Notes under the pieces: model-generated
Seen by the model: the letters and a program-made list of their open reading frames with translations, nothing else
What the model was told of the DNA's origin: nothing
The model's database searches: none
Shown here: in pieces, positions 24,867 through 33,089 of the stretch
Layout of the letters: every line of letters starts with the position of its first letter
How positions within the stretch are numbered: position 1 is the first letter of the stretch
Position numbers and translations under genes: made by a program
From: Methylobacterium sp. J-030
GTDB taxonomy: Bacteria > Pseudomonadota > Alphaproteobacteria > Rhizobiales > Beijerinckiaceae
Reading direction: 5' to 3'
Length of the DNA: 64,000 nt
Assembly (NCBI RefSeq): GCF_022829545.1
Contig: NZ_JAKSYM010000410.1
Coordinates: forward strand, 101,699 to 165,698

Positions 24867-26051
24867 TCACTCGGCCGGCTGGGTGGCTCCCGCCTCGATG
24901 TGCCGCTCGCCGGGGAAGATGAGCGCCCCGACAAGGACCAGCGCGCACAGGACACCCAAGGCCTGCAGCGTCAGGGCGAAGCCGCCCCGATCGTGCAGCC
25001 AGGCCACGAGGCCGACCGACACGCCCGCCGCCGTGAAACCGAGGAAGTAGCGCGCCGCGAAAGCCCGGGCGCGCCATTCGTCGCTCGTGTATTTCCCGAC
25101 CATGGCGTCGTTGATGGTCACCTGGCCGAAGATGCCGATGATGATGCCGATGGACACCACGATCAGCGGCAGGCTGCCGAGCCGGGCGGCGACGAAGAGC
25201 AAAGGTGCCAGCAGCAACGACAGGGGCAGGAAAACCGTCTTGAGGGAATAGCGGTCGAGCAGGCGACCGATCACGTATTGCGCCAACGCCCCGAAGACGT
25301 AGGTGCCGGCCGCCAGAAGGCCGATCATCGCCGGGCTGGTCGTCAGGTCCGAGAGGCGTTCGGCGAACAGCTTCGGCAGGGCCACGGTGATCGCGTTGAA
25401 GGTCGTCGAGGACGCGATGATGGTCACCACGAGCGACACCACCACCCGACGCATCGCGGACTTGTGCACCCGCGCGTTGCCCGCGCCCTTGCCGGCGACG
25501 CGGACCTCGTGCCGGACACGGGCCATGAACGGGAAGCCGAGCGCGACCGTCGCCAGCCCCGGCAGGATGAAGGCCCAACGCCACCCGAGATACTGGCAGG
25601 CGAGGCCGGTCACGAGAGCCGAGGACGCGACGCCCAGGTTGCCCCAGACGCCGTTGATGCCGATTTCCCGGCCGAGCCGGCTCGCGTACGAGACCAGCAT
25701 GGCGGTGCCGACCGGGTGATAGATCGCGGCGAACAGGCCGACCGCGAACAGGGCGAGAGCCAGTTGCAGGGGCGTTTGCGTCAGGCCGACCGCGACGAGC
25801 GAGACGCCGATGCCGAAGAAGAAGATCGCCATCATGTGGCGGCGGCTCCAGCGGTCGCCGAGCCAGCCGGTGGCGAGCGAGCCGGCGCCGAAGGCCACGA
25901 AGCCCGGTGTCGCGTAGGGTAGCAACTCCGAGTAGGTCATCCCGTAGACCGGGGCCAGGACGATCACCGCCGCCGCGAAGATCAGCATGGCGTAGTGGTC
26001 GATGAAGTGGGCGATGTTGACGTAGGCGATCACGGTGCGCGGTGAGTTCAT
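24867..26051 (-). CDS. MFS transporter
   Basis: 394-residue 12-helix major facilitator. The A-motif-like loop GWLGDRWSRRHMMAIFF between helices 2 and 3 and AIYHPVGTAMLVSY in helix 4 region resemble the Fsr/YfkF group of small-molecule exporters. The start ATG at 26051 has GGAGAGAGG upstream. Convergent with the LysR gene. Substrate unknown. Confidence 0.87.
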   Translation of the reverse strand: MNSPRTVIAYVNIAHFIDHYAMLIFAAAVIVLAPVYGMTYSELLPYATPGFVAFGAGSLATGWLGDRWSRRHMMAIFFFGIGVSLVAVGLTQTPLQLALALFAVGLFAAIYHPVGTAMLVSYASRLGREIGINGVWGNLGVASSALVTGLACQYLGWRWAFILPGLATVALGFPFMARVRHEVRVAGKGAGNARVHKSAMRRVVVSLVVTIIASSTTFNAITVALPKLFAERLSDLTTSPAMIGLLAAGTYVFGALAQYVIGRLLDRYSLKTVFLPLSLLLAPLLFVAARLGSLPLIVVSIGIIIGIFGQVTINDAMVGKYTSDEWRARAFAARYFLGFTAAGVSVGLVAWLHDRGGFALTLQALGVLCALVLVGALIFPGERHIEAGATQPAE

Positions 26052-26261
26052 CGGTCCTCTCTCCTCAATCGCAGTCGATGCATGTCGCGGCGACGGCAGG
26101 CTCGGCCTGCCGATGGACCAGGGCGTCCACCATCGTCACGCCCCGTAGGTCGGCGACCATGAGCGACCTCCTCGTCATGACGGTCTCCCCCGACCCCGGT
26201 CCCATGACTGCGCGGCCCCCAGGCGTGCCGGGCAACCTGATGAGGCGTGTCCGCGGCAAGG

Positions 26262-26288
26262 GGCCAACGAACATCGCCGAGACGCCAA
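26262..26288 (+). repeat. 27-nt direct repeat, copy 1
   Basis: GGCCAAcGaACATCGCCgAG followed by ACGCCAA; 24 of 27 bases are identical to 27711-27737. It lies upstream of the MFS gene start and downstream of the beta-lactamase-like gene. Copy 2 spans the AraC start codon. Confidence 0.55.
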
Positions 26289-26331
26289 TCGACGGCGCCC
26301 GTCCGCCCGCTCCGAGCGGTTCCGCAGCCGG

Positions 26332-27585
26332 TCAAACCGACCGTGCCAGCTCGTTCGCGGCGGTCTCGTAGCTTTCGTATGTTTCGAGGGCCGGCTCGTC
26401 GGCGAAGGGCAGGAGCTGCATCAGGATGACCCCGGTGACCTTTCGTACGGGGTCGATCCAGACGTACGTGTTCGCCAGGCCGGCCCAGGACAGGCCCCCG
26501 GCGCTCCGACCGGTCGGCGTGGGGTACCCGTTCGTCATGAAACCGTAGCTCCAACCCTTCGGGATGCCAGGAAAGAACTCGGCGTCGTTCGAAAGGGCGG
26601 CGTCGGCCGTCCTCAGCCGCTCGACCGAGATCGGGGCGATCTGGTCGCGGCACATGGATGCCACGGATGCCGGGCTCAGGATCGCGGAGCCGTCGAACAG
26701 GCCGCCGTGCATGATCGCCCTGCAGAACCGAAGGTAGTCCGGAGCCGTGGCGTACAGGCCGCCGCCGCCCATGAAGACCTCGGGCTCGGCCGGCATTCGG
26801 AAGTCGATGGCCTTCAGCGACCCGTCCGGCTGCCGCGCATGCATCCCGGCCAGGCGTCCGTTCCAATCGTCACGGGCGACGAAGCCCGTGTCAGCCATGC
26901 CGAGCGGCGTCAGAACATGGTGGCGCAGGTAGGAGTCCAGGCGCTGCCCCGAGGCGCGCTCGACCATCAGTCCGGCCCAGTCGAGGCCGATGCCGTACGC
27001 CCACCGCGTCCCGGGATCGAAGGCCAGGGGCGCGAGCAGGGCGGCCTTCCGACAGGAGCCAAGGTCCGGCAGTCCGGCAACGGCCGCATACCGGGCGTGG
27101 TCCGCGTTCCACATCGGGTACGTGAAGCCAGAGGTGTGCGTGAGCAGGTGGTGCAGCGTGACCGGTCCGCGGGCCGGGCGAAGCCGCGGGGCTCCCCCTG
27201 CATCGAAGCCTTCGAGGACCTCAGGCGCGCGCAGCTCGGGAAGGAGGTCGCCGGCCGGTGCGTGCAGGGAGAGCTTGCCCCGTTCGACGAGTTGGAGCGC
27301 CGCCGCGGTCGTCAACGCCTTCGTCATGGAGGCGATCCAGAACACGGTATCGAGCGTCATGGCGTCGTCCGAGGTCACGCTTCGCCGCCCGAACGCGCCC
27401 TCGTAAAGGACGCCGCGCTCGGTGGCGGCGACCGCGACGACCCCAGCGAGCCGGCCCGTCTCGATGCCCCTCCTCAGCACCGCGTCGATCCGTTCCCTGC
27501 CCATGGTGCTTGCTTTCGCGTCGCCCACCACCGCCGCTGCCGCCGCGCCGACGATGGCGGTGACCGCCTCACGTCTCATAAGCAT
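26332..27585 (-). CDS. Serine beta-lactamase-like hydrolase (class C/EstB type)
   Basis: 417 residues with an N-terminal signal (MRREAVTAIVGAAAAAVV, a twin-arginine-like RR at positions 4-5). Catalytic motif S-x-x-K is SMTK (residues 86-89), preceded by DTVFWIA; HHLLTHTSGFTYP is the conserved block of this family. The expected Tyr of the second motif is in RWAYGIGLDW. GLSWAGLANTYVWIDP replaces the KTG-like element, as in esterases EstB. More likely an esterase or transferase than an antibiotic resistance enzyme. It is followed by the MFS gene on the same strand. Confidence 0.87.
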   Translation of the reverse strand: MLMRREAVTAIVGAAAAAVVGDAKASTMGRERIDAVLRRGIETGRLAGVVAVAATERGVLYEGAFGRRSVTSDDAMTLDTVFWIASMTKALTTAAALQLVERGKLSLHAPAGDLLPELRAPEVLEGFDAGGAPRLRPARGPVTLHHLLTHTSGFTYPMWNADHARYAAVAGLPDLGSCRKAALLAPLAFDPGTRWAYGIGLDWAGLMVERASGQRLDSYLRHHVLTPLGMADTGFVARDDWNGRLAGMHARQPDGSLKAIDFRMPAEPEVFMGGGGLYATAPDYLRFCRAIMHGGLFDGSAILSPASVASMCRDQIAPISVERLRTADAALSNDAEFFPGIPKGWSYGFMTNGYPTPTGRSAGGLSWAGLANTYVWIDPVRKVTGVILMQLLPFADEPALETYESYETAANELARSV

Positions 27586-27710
27586 GTCCGATCAATCTCC
27601 CCGCCTTCCGCTCGGCGCCCGTGACCGGCTCGGCGGTGTCGCCACCTGGTTCGGTCGCCCGCTTGCCCGGTGACCGAACGCAGGCTACCGCTGGCCTCAC
27701 AGCGAAGGGT

Positions 27711-27737
27711 GGCCAATGGACATCGCCAAGACGCCAA
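27711..27737 (+). repeat. 27-nt direct repeat, copy 2, spanning an AraC start
   Basis: GGCCAAtGgACATCGCCaAG followed by ACGCCAA; the ATG of the AraC gene (27716) lies inside it. Pairs with 26262-26288; both copies have the same orientation and flank the beta-lactamase-like gene. Confidence 0.55.
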
Positions 27738-28582
27738 AAGCGGCCGCTCGCACCCTGCCTTGGCCTGGATGCGACGCGTCCGGCGTGTTGTCGCGCTCCT
27801 ACCCGCGCGGCAAGAAGATCGGCCAGCACGTGCACCGCGAAGCCCAGTTGCTGTTCTCGGCGCAAGGGGTGATGCAGGTCACGACGCCCAAGGGCCGTTG
27901 GCTCGTGCCGCCGCAGCGAGCGGTCTGGCTTCCGCCGCGTGTCGAGCACGCCGTCGATGCCTTGGCCGACATCGAGATGCGCACGTTGCTCGTCGACCCT
28001 CGGCGACTGGCCATGCATCCCGAGGCTCCGCGCCTGGACCGCGAGTTCGTCGTGACGGTGGGGCCGCTGCTGCGGGAAACGGTCCTCGCCGCGTTCTCAA
28101 AAGCGCCCTCCCGTCGCCCGCTCGGCCTGTTGCTGGACTTGGCGCTGTTCGAGTTGGCCGAGGCGGAGGACCCGACCACATTCATGCCCATGCCGGTGGA
28201 CGCGCGCGCCCGGCGCGTCGCCGAGCTGGTGCTCGCCGACCCGGCGCTGCAACGCCCTCTGGAGGACCTCGCGCGCGAGGCGGGCGCATCGCTGCGCACG
28301 GTCACACGGCTGTTCCCGGCCGAGACCGATCTGACCTTCAAGGAGTGGCGGCAGCGCGCCCGCATACTCGCCGGGCTACAGGCGCTGAGCGGGGGCCGGA
28401 CGACGGTCAAGCAGGTGACCGCCCTCCTCGGTTACTCAAGCGTCGCCGCGTTCGGGCACGCCTTCCGGCAGATCATGGGTACGGCGCCGAGCTCCGTCAT
28501 ACCGCGATCTGGTTCGGCACCGACGGGCCATCAGAAGGCCCGAGTCGGATTGAGGTCGGCTGCCACGACGAACGACGGCTGA
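27716..28582 (+). CDS. AraC-family regulator with cupin domain
   Basis: 288 residues. A cupin sensor (HVHREAQLLFSAQGVMQVTTP and WLPPRVEHAVDALAD, about 38-90) precedes a C-terminal double helix-turn-helix (PLEDLAREAGASLRTVTRLFPAET and VKQVTALLGYSSVAAFGHAFRQIMG). This is the compact cupin-AraC type often divergent from drug efflux or detoxification genes. Here it is divergent from the beta-lactamase-like hydrolase (130 bases between starts), its likely target. Confidence 0.9.
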   Translation: MDIAKTPKAAARTLPWPGCDASGVLSRSYPRGKKIGQHVHREAQLLFSAQGVMQVTTPKGRWLVPPQRAVWLPPRVEHAVDALADIEMRTLLVDPRRLAMHPEAPRLDREFVVTVGPLLRETVLAAFSKAPSRRPLGLLLDLALFELAEAEDPTTFMPMPVDARARRVAELVLADPALQRPLEDLAREAGASLRTVTRLFPAETDLTFKEWRQRARILAGLQALSGGRTTVKQVTALLGYSSVAAFGHAFRQIMGTAPSSVIPRSGSAPTGHQKARVGLRSAATTNDG

Positions 28583-28693
28583 CGGGGCGACGAGGCGGCC
28601 GGCTGGACCCGCCCTGCCACGGATGGCTTGCCCCCGGAAGGCCGGGGCGACGGGAGAGGCGCTCCAGTGCCCGCACGGTGGTCGGCCGGGACC

Positions 28694-29662
28694 TCAGGCA
28701 TGAGCGTGCCGCCGGCGGTATTCGGCCGGCGTCGTGCCGACCCGACGCACGAACGCGCGCCGGAGCGTATCGGCGTCGCGGAAGCCGCAGGCACCGGCCA
28801 CTTGCTTGAGGGCGGCGTGCGCCTCCGCTTCGAGGAGCCGGCGAACGGCCTCGATCCGCACGTTCTCGACATAGGCGGCGGGTGTCAGGCCCGTCTCGGC
28901 CCGGAACAGGCGCGCGAAGTGGCGCGGGCTCATCCCCGCCCGCCCGGCGAGATGCGCGACGTCGTGATCAGCCTCCGGGTGCGCGGCGACCCAGCGTTGG
29001 ACTTCCTGGAGGGCGGAGCGGCCGGACGGGGCGCTGACCCCGCGACGGCTGAACTGCATCTGGCCACCGCCCCGCTTGAAGAACATGACGAGGTGGGCCG
29101 CGACCCGGCGCGCGATCTCCGCGCCCAAGTCCTCCTCCACGAGCGCCAGGGCGAGGTCGAGCCCGGCCGTCACCCCGGCCGCGGTTCGCAACGGACCGTC
29201 GAACAGGCAGATCGCATCGGGCTCGACGATGGCTTGGGGAAACTGTTCCGCCAGCGCCTCCGCCACGGCCCAGTGCGTCGTGACCCGGCGTCCGTTCAAC
29301 AGGCCTGCCTGCCCCAGGAGGAATGCCCCGCTGCAGACCGAGCCGTAGCGCCGGCAGCCCGCCGCCGTCCGCCCGAGCCAGTCCAGGAGACCGGCCCGGA
29401 CCCGCAAGTCTTGCATCCGGGGTGCGCCCGCGACCAGGAGCGTGTCGAGGGGCGTCGGCTCGGCTTCGTGCGCGACCAGGTCCGCGACGAGGCGGCGCCC
29501 GGAGGACGTGATGACGTGGCCCGGCTCCGTCCCGACGATGGCCAGTTCGTAGAAATCCCGGTCGCTCTGGGCGTTCGCCTCGGCGAAGACATCGAGCGGT
29601 CCCGCCACGTCGAGGAGTTGGACACCGGAGAGCGCCAGGACGGCGACTGATCGGGGGGGCAT
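28694..29662 (-). CDS. GlxA-type regulator: DJ-1/PfpI domain plus AraC HTH
   Basis: 322 residues. The N-terminal class I amidotransferase-like domain (1-170) has VAVLALSGVQLLDVAGPLDVF and the nucleophile-elbow region YGSVCSGAFLLGQAGLL with a Cys. The C-terminal part is AraC (DVAHLAGRAGMSPRHFARLFRAETG, then ACGFRDADTLRRAFVRRVG). The family regulates neighbouring genes in response to nitrogenous or aldehyde-type effectors. The start at 29662 is inferred from the conserved N-terminus. Divergent from the HD-domain gene. Confidence 0.9.
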   Translation of the reverse strand: MPPRSVAVLALSGVQLLDVAGPLDVFAEANAQSDRDFYELAIVGTEPGHVITSSGRRLVADLVAHEAEPTPLDTLLVAGAPRMQDLRVRAGLLDWLGRTAAGCRRYGSVCSGAFLLGQAGLLNGRRVTTHWAVAEALAEQFPQAIVEPDAICLFDGPLRTAAGVTAGLDLALALVEEDLGAEIARRVAAHLVMFFKRGGGQMQFSRRGVSAPSGRSALQEVQRWVAAHPEADHDVAHLAGRAGMSPRHFARLFRAETGLTPAAYVENVRIEAVRRLLEAEAHAALKQVAGACGFRDADTLRRAFVRRVGTTPAEYRRRHAHA

Positions 29663-29779
29663 GCTGGCTCCGTGGCTGGGGATGCACGCAAGCTGGCCGG
29701 AATCGTCGTGAAAAGACGATTGATGCCACGCGTATCGCTCCGTACCTCCTCGCGAAGCCCGACGCAAAGGAGATCCACC

Positions 29780-30457
29780 GTGAGCATCCATCCCGAGGCC
29801 GCCATACCCGACAGCACGCTCGCACGGGCGATCACCGAGTTCGTCCGAGATACTGAGACCGCGCTGCTCTTCAACCATTCGAGCCGTGTCTATCAGTTCG
29901 GCGCGCTCGCCGGCGTCCATCGCGGCCTGACGTTCGACCGTGAACTGCTCTACGCAGGTGCCATGTTCCACGACCTCGGCCTGATGCCGGACCACAGCAG
30001 CGCGGCGGAGCGCTTCGAGGTCGACGGCGCCAACGCCGCCCGGGACTTCCTCAAGGCACACGGCGTCCCCGAGGCGGACGCCTACACCGTCTGGACCGCC
30101 ATCGCGCTGCACACGACGCCCGGCATCCCGGTCCACATGCATCCGGTGGTCGCGCTGGTCACGGCCGGCGTCGAGATGGACGTGCTTGGGCTGACCTACG
30201 ACCAGTATTCGGATGCCGAGAGAGAGGCGGTGGTCTCGGCTCATCCCCGCACGCCGGACTTCAAGGAAGACATCATCCAGGCCTTCTACGACGGCATCCG
30301 GCACAAGCCGGACACCACCTTCGGCAACGTCAAGGCCGACGTGATCGCCGACAAGGAGCCGGGCTTCGTGAAGGGGAACTTTTGCAGCGTGATCCGAGCC
30401 TCCCGCTGGCCCGGCGGCGCGCACGTCGCGGGGTGTGGGTGCGGGCACCACGACTGA
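29780..30457 (+). CDS. HD-domain hydrolase, cyanamide hydratase-like
   Basis: 225 residues from a GTG with a perfect AAAGGAG seven bases upstream. The HD metal-binding residues are visible: FNHSSRVYQFG (His), then AGAMFHDLGLMP (His-Asp), and IALHTTPGIPVHMHP (His). Order and spacing resemble the HD-domain cyanamide hydratase/urea hydro-lyase group. The C-terminus is Cys/His-rich (GCGCGHHD). The divergent GlxA-type regulator is consistent with a nitrogenous substrate; this is inference. Confidence 0.82.
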   Translation: MSIHPEAAIPDSTLARAITEFVRDTETALLFNHSSRVYQFGALAGVHRGLTFDRELLYAGAMFHDLGLMPDHSSAAERFEVDGANAARDFLKAHGVPEADAYTVWTAIALHTTPGIPVHMHPVVALVTAGVEMDVLGLTYDQYSDAEREAVVSAHPRTPDFKEDIIQAFYDGIRHKPDTTFGNVKADVIADKEPGFVKGNFCSVIRASRWPGGAHVAGCGCGHHD

Positions 30458-30467
30458 GCCCTCTTCC

Positions 30468-30837
30468 CGATCGCCGGACGCCTTACGATCTGGAAGCGCA
30501 CAATTGCGTCAACTACCGGCTGATCGGCGGGGGCGGCCTGCTGCCTTGGGAGTTCCTGAACGCCGGGCGCGAGGTGCGCGTGCGCCCTCGCGGTCAGCTC
30601 GTCGTGAACGAGGGTGACCTTGCGGGTGCGGCGGTGCGGGCGGGAGCGGGATTGGGTTCCATGCTGGCCGACGAGGGCGCGGACGACCTGGCGAACGGGC
30701 GGCTGGTGTCTGTGCTGGACGCTTGGTGCCCACCCTTTCCCGGGTGTCACCTCTACTATCCCAGCCGCCAGGCTACACCCGCGCTGCGCGCCCTCGTCGA
30801 TGCGCTGCGTTCGCCGGGGAAGGCCGGTGCCGAATAG
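30468..30837 (+). pseudogene. LysR-family regulator, C-terminal remnant
   Basis: About 120 codons encode the last third of a LysR effector domain: RRTPYDLEAHNCVNYRL, then LVVNEGDLAGAAVRAGAGLG and HLYYPSRQATPALRALVDALR, the normal end of CrgA/DmlR-type proteins. The DNA-binding domain and first half are missing; upstream sequence is the HD gene end. A leftover of a recombination or deletion. Confidence 0.75.
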
Positions 30838-30977
30838 GGAACGGTGCCGGATCGTGTTTTCACTCTGCCCAGTTACTCATCTGCAAGCAACCGGACAGCT
30901 TCTGACCAGTCCGCGCAAGTCCATCCTTCGACAGCTGTGCACTGCCGTCCGCGCGCGTCAGAGGGCAATCCGGATCA

Positions 30978-31892
30978 TCAGGTCGGCAGGTCGGGGAAGA
31001 GCGTCGGCATCCGTTCAATGGCGAAGTCCTTGAACAGGCGCACGGGTCGTGACAGCTGGCGGTGACCGAGATGTACCAGCGACAGGTCGAAGGTCCGGAA
31101 CCGCCACTCCGGCATCACCTCGACCAACCTGCCGTCCCGCAGCAGCTCCGGTTGGACCACCGGCGGCAAGTCTCCGATGCCGGACCCTGCCAGCAGCGCG
31201 GTCGCGAGCCCGATATAATCGTTCATCGTGAAGTGCGGCTGGAAGGTGATGGTCTCCCGGTCCGCATGTCCGGCGCGGATGAACGTCCAGCGATGGTCCG
31301 GCTTGCCCAGCGAGAACGCCAGGAGCCGGTGATCATACAGGTCTCGCGGTGCGTCCGGCGCTGGGAGCGCCCCCAGGTAAGTCGGGCTCGCCACGAGACG
31401 GTGGCGATAGGTGAGAACGCGACGCGCGACCAAACCCGAGTCGCGAAGGGGGCCGAACCGGAAGGCGATGTCGATGCCTTCCGAGACCTGGTCCACGTGC
31501 CGCTCCGTGACCAGCACCTGGACGCGCACGTTCGGGTGGGCGGCCTGGAACGCGCCCACGAGTGGTGCGACGAGCGTATCGGAGATGCTCGGGAGCGCCG
31601 CCACACGAAGCAGGCCCGAGACGGACGTCATTCGGTTCGAGACGATGCCGGCGACCGCGTCGCTGATCTCGACGCTGCGCCGGGCGTGCTCCAGCACCTC
31701 CGAACCGAGGTCGGTCAAGCGCAGGCTTCGCGTCGAGCGTTCCAGCAGACGAACGCCGAGTTGTCCTTCCAGCTCCGCGACACGCCGGCTCACGGTCGAG
31801 ACCGGCACCCGCAGCTGCCGAGCGGCCGCTGAGAAGCTGTTGGCCTCCACGACCTTGGCGAAGATCAGAAGCGCGTTCAGATCGAGCATCAT
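30978..31892 (-). CDS. LysR-family transcriptional regulator
   Basis: 304 residues. Helix-turn-helix VVEANSFSAAARQLRVPVSTVSRRVAELEGQLGVRLLERSTRSLRLT in the canonical N-terminal position, then the effector domain GLLRVAALPSISDTLVAPLVG. Close to the CrgA-like subgroup. The start ATG at 31892 lies three bases from a palindromic element (31895-31920). It is divergent from the tandem NTF2-like genes and presumably controls them. Confidence 0.92.
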   Translation of the reverse strand: MMLDLNALLIFAKVVEANSFSAAARQLRVPVSTVSRRVAELEGQLGVRLLERSTRSLRLTDLGSEVLEHARRSVEISDAVAGIVSNRMTSVSGLLRVAALPSISDTLVAPLVGAFQAAHPNVRVQVLVTERHVDQVSEGIDIAFRFGPLRDSGLVARRVLTYRHRLVASPTYLGALPAPDAPRDLYDHRLLAFSLGKPDHRWTFIRAGHADRETITFQPHFTMNDYIGLATALLAGSGIGDLPPVVQPELLRDGRLVEVMPEWRFRTFDLSLVHLGHRQLSRPVRLFKDFAIERMPTLFPDLPT

Positions 31893-31894
31893 TA

Positions 31895-31920
31895 TCCCAG
31901 ATCTGGGAAGGTATTTCCCA
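31895..31920. promoter_or_regulatory. Overlapping TGGGA palindromes, likely LysR operator
   Basis: TCCCAGATCTGGGA (31895-31908) is a perfect 14-base palindrome. Its right arm is re-used in a second one, TGGGAA-GGTAT-TTCCCA (31904-31920). Three regularly spaced TGGGA/TCCCA half-sites lie in the gap between the LysR gene and the NTF2-like genes, directly at the LysR start. This fits a multi-half-site LysR regulatory region. Confidence 0.65.
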
Positions 31921-31995
31921 CAATTACAGTCTTATGGGCAGATCATCGGTCGCATATCCCTGCCGCACCGTAAACCGGTGGCTGGAGCACCCAGG

Positions 31996-32502
31996 ATGAG
32001 AGTTCGGTTGGTCACGATGTTGGCGCTGGGCCTGCTCGGGGGCCTCATGGGCGGTCCAGTCCTGGCTCAGTCGACCGGTGGAGCCGCCCCCACACGGCAC
32101 GCGGCGGCCGACGAGGAGGCTCTTCGCGCCGTGCTGGCCTCGTACAACGCCGCGCTCAACGGCGGTCAGACCGCCGCGGTGCTGCCGCTCTACACGCCGG
32201 ACGGCATCTTCATGGCTCCCTACAGCCCGTCGTTCATCGGCCAGACGGCGATCCGCAAGGCGTACGACGCCGTCTTCGCCGAACTGAAGTTCGACGTGAG
32301 GTTCGACATCGCCGAGGTGGTGCAGATCGCGCCGGCCTGGGCGTTCGTGCGCACCAACTCGGCCGGGACGACACTGCATCACTCGACCGGCAAGACCACC
32401 GCGGAAGCCAATCAGGAACTCTTCATCTTCCGGAAGGGTGACGACGGGTCCTGGCGGATCGCACGCTACAGCTTCTCGCCCACGAACCCGCCCGGACTGT
32501 AG
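31996..32502 (+). CDS. SgcJ/EcaC-type NTF2-like protein, secreted
   Basis: 168 residues with a signal peptide (MRVRLVTMLALGLLGGLMGG, cleavage near VLAQS). The mature part is a Cone-type NTF2 domain: EEALRAVLASYNAALNGGQTAAVLPLYTPDGIFMAPYS in two blocks, then TAEANQELFIFRK and WRIARYSFSPT. Family members are annotated as oxidoreductases by association only. Start at 31996 with GGAG nine bases upstream. First of three consecutive NTF2 domains; divergent from a LysR gene. Confidence 0.85.
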   Translation: MRVRLVTMLALGLLGGLMGGPVLAQSTGGAAPTRHAAADEEALRAVLASYNAALNGGQTAAVLPLYTPDGIFMAPYSPSFIGQTAIRKAYDAVFAELKFDVRFDIAEVVQIAPAWAFVRTNSAGTTLHHSTGKTTAEANQELFIFRKGDDGSWRIARYSFSPTNPPGL

Positions 32503-32680
32503 CTCGGGCGCTCGCGCCGAATCCGGTTCCCACACAGGCACGCGAAGATCGTGGCCGCGACCTGGCGGGCCTCTCGGGCTGGCTCCCGCCACCGGAGGCG
32601 ACATTCCCGATCTGCACTGTGATGCCGCTCATGCGGGCGACGGCCAACTCATGAGACGCCCACGATCAGAGGAAGACACC

Positions 32681-33079
32681 ATGGATGCCGACGAACAGGC
32701 CATCGCGGCCGTGCTGGCGCGGTACGCCGAGGCCGCCAACAACGCGGATGCCACGGCCGTGGCGGAGCTCTACGCCGACGACGCCGTGCTCATGGCTCAG
32801 TACAGCCCGCCCGCGGTCGGCAAGGCCGCCGTGCACGCCGCCTATGCCGGGATGGCCGGGGCGATCAAGCTCGACATCGTCTTCGAGATCGCCGAGATCC
32901 GCCTGGTCGCCCCGGATTGGGCGTTCCTGCGCTCGACCTCGACGGGCACGATCCGCCTCCTGCAGCCCGGCATCGACATCCCGGAGGCCAATCAGGAGCT
33001 GTTCCTCTTCCGGAAGGTCGATAGCACCTGGAAGATCGCCCGCTACAGCTTCTCCACCGTCCTGCCGGCGCAAGCGTGA
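32681..33079 (+). CDS. SgcJ/EcaC-type NTF2-like protein, cytoplasmic paralogue
   Basis: 132 residues lacking the signal peptide of its upstream neighbour but aligning to it along the full domain: ELYADDAVLMAQYSPPAVGK, FEIAEIRLVAPDWAFLRSTS, PEANQELFLFRK, WKIARYSFS. This indicates a tandem duplication with loss or gain of an export signal. AGAGGAAG precedes the ATG. Transcribed with the preceding gene and the DoxX fusion. Confidence 0.85.
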   Translation: MDADEQAIAAVLARYAEAANNADATAVAELYADDAVLMAQYSPPAVGKAAVHAAYAGMAGAIKLDIVFEIAEIRLVAPDWAFLRSTSTGTIRLLQPGIDIPEANQELFLFRKVDSTWKIARYSFSTVLPAQA

Positions 33080-33089
33080 GGTGCTCGCG

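Noticed and set aside
26065..26274. 69-codon reverse frame between the MFS and beta-lactamase genes
   Set aside because: Short, with no ribosome-binding site or domain; covers one copy of the 27-nt repeat.
26332..27585. Beta-lactam resistance gene
   Set aside because: The third motif and size fit EstB-type esterases better than true class C beta-lactamases.
31411..31995. Upstream extension of the first NTF2-like gene across the LysR gene
   Set aside because: Open frame only through the complement of the LysR gene; signal peptide and ribosome-binding site set the start at 31996.
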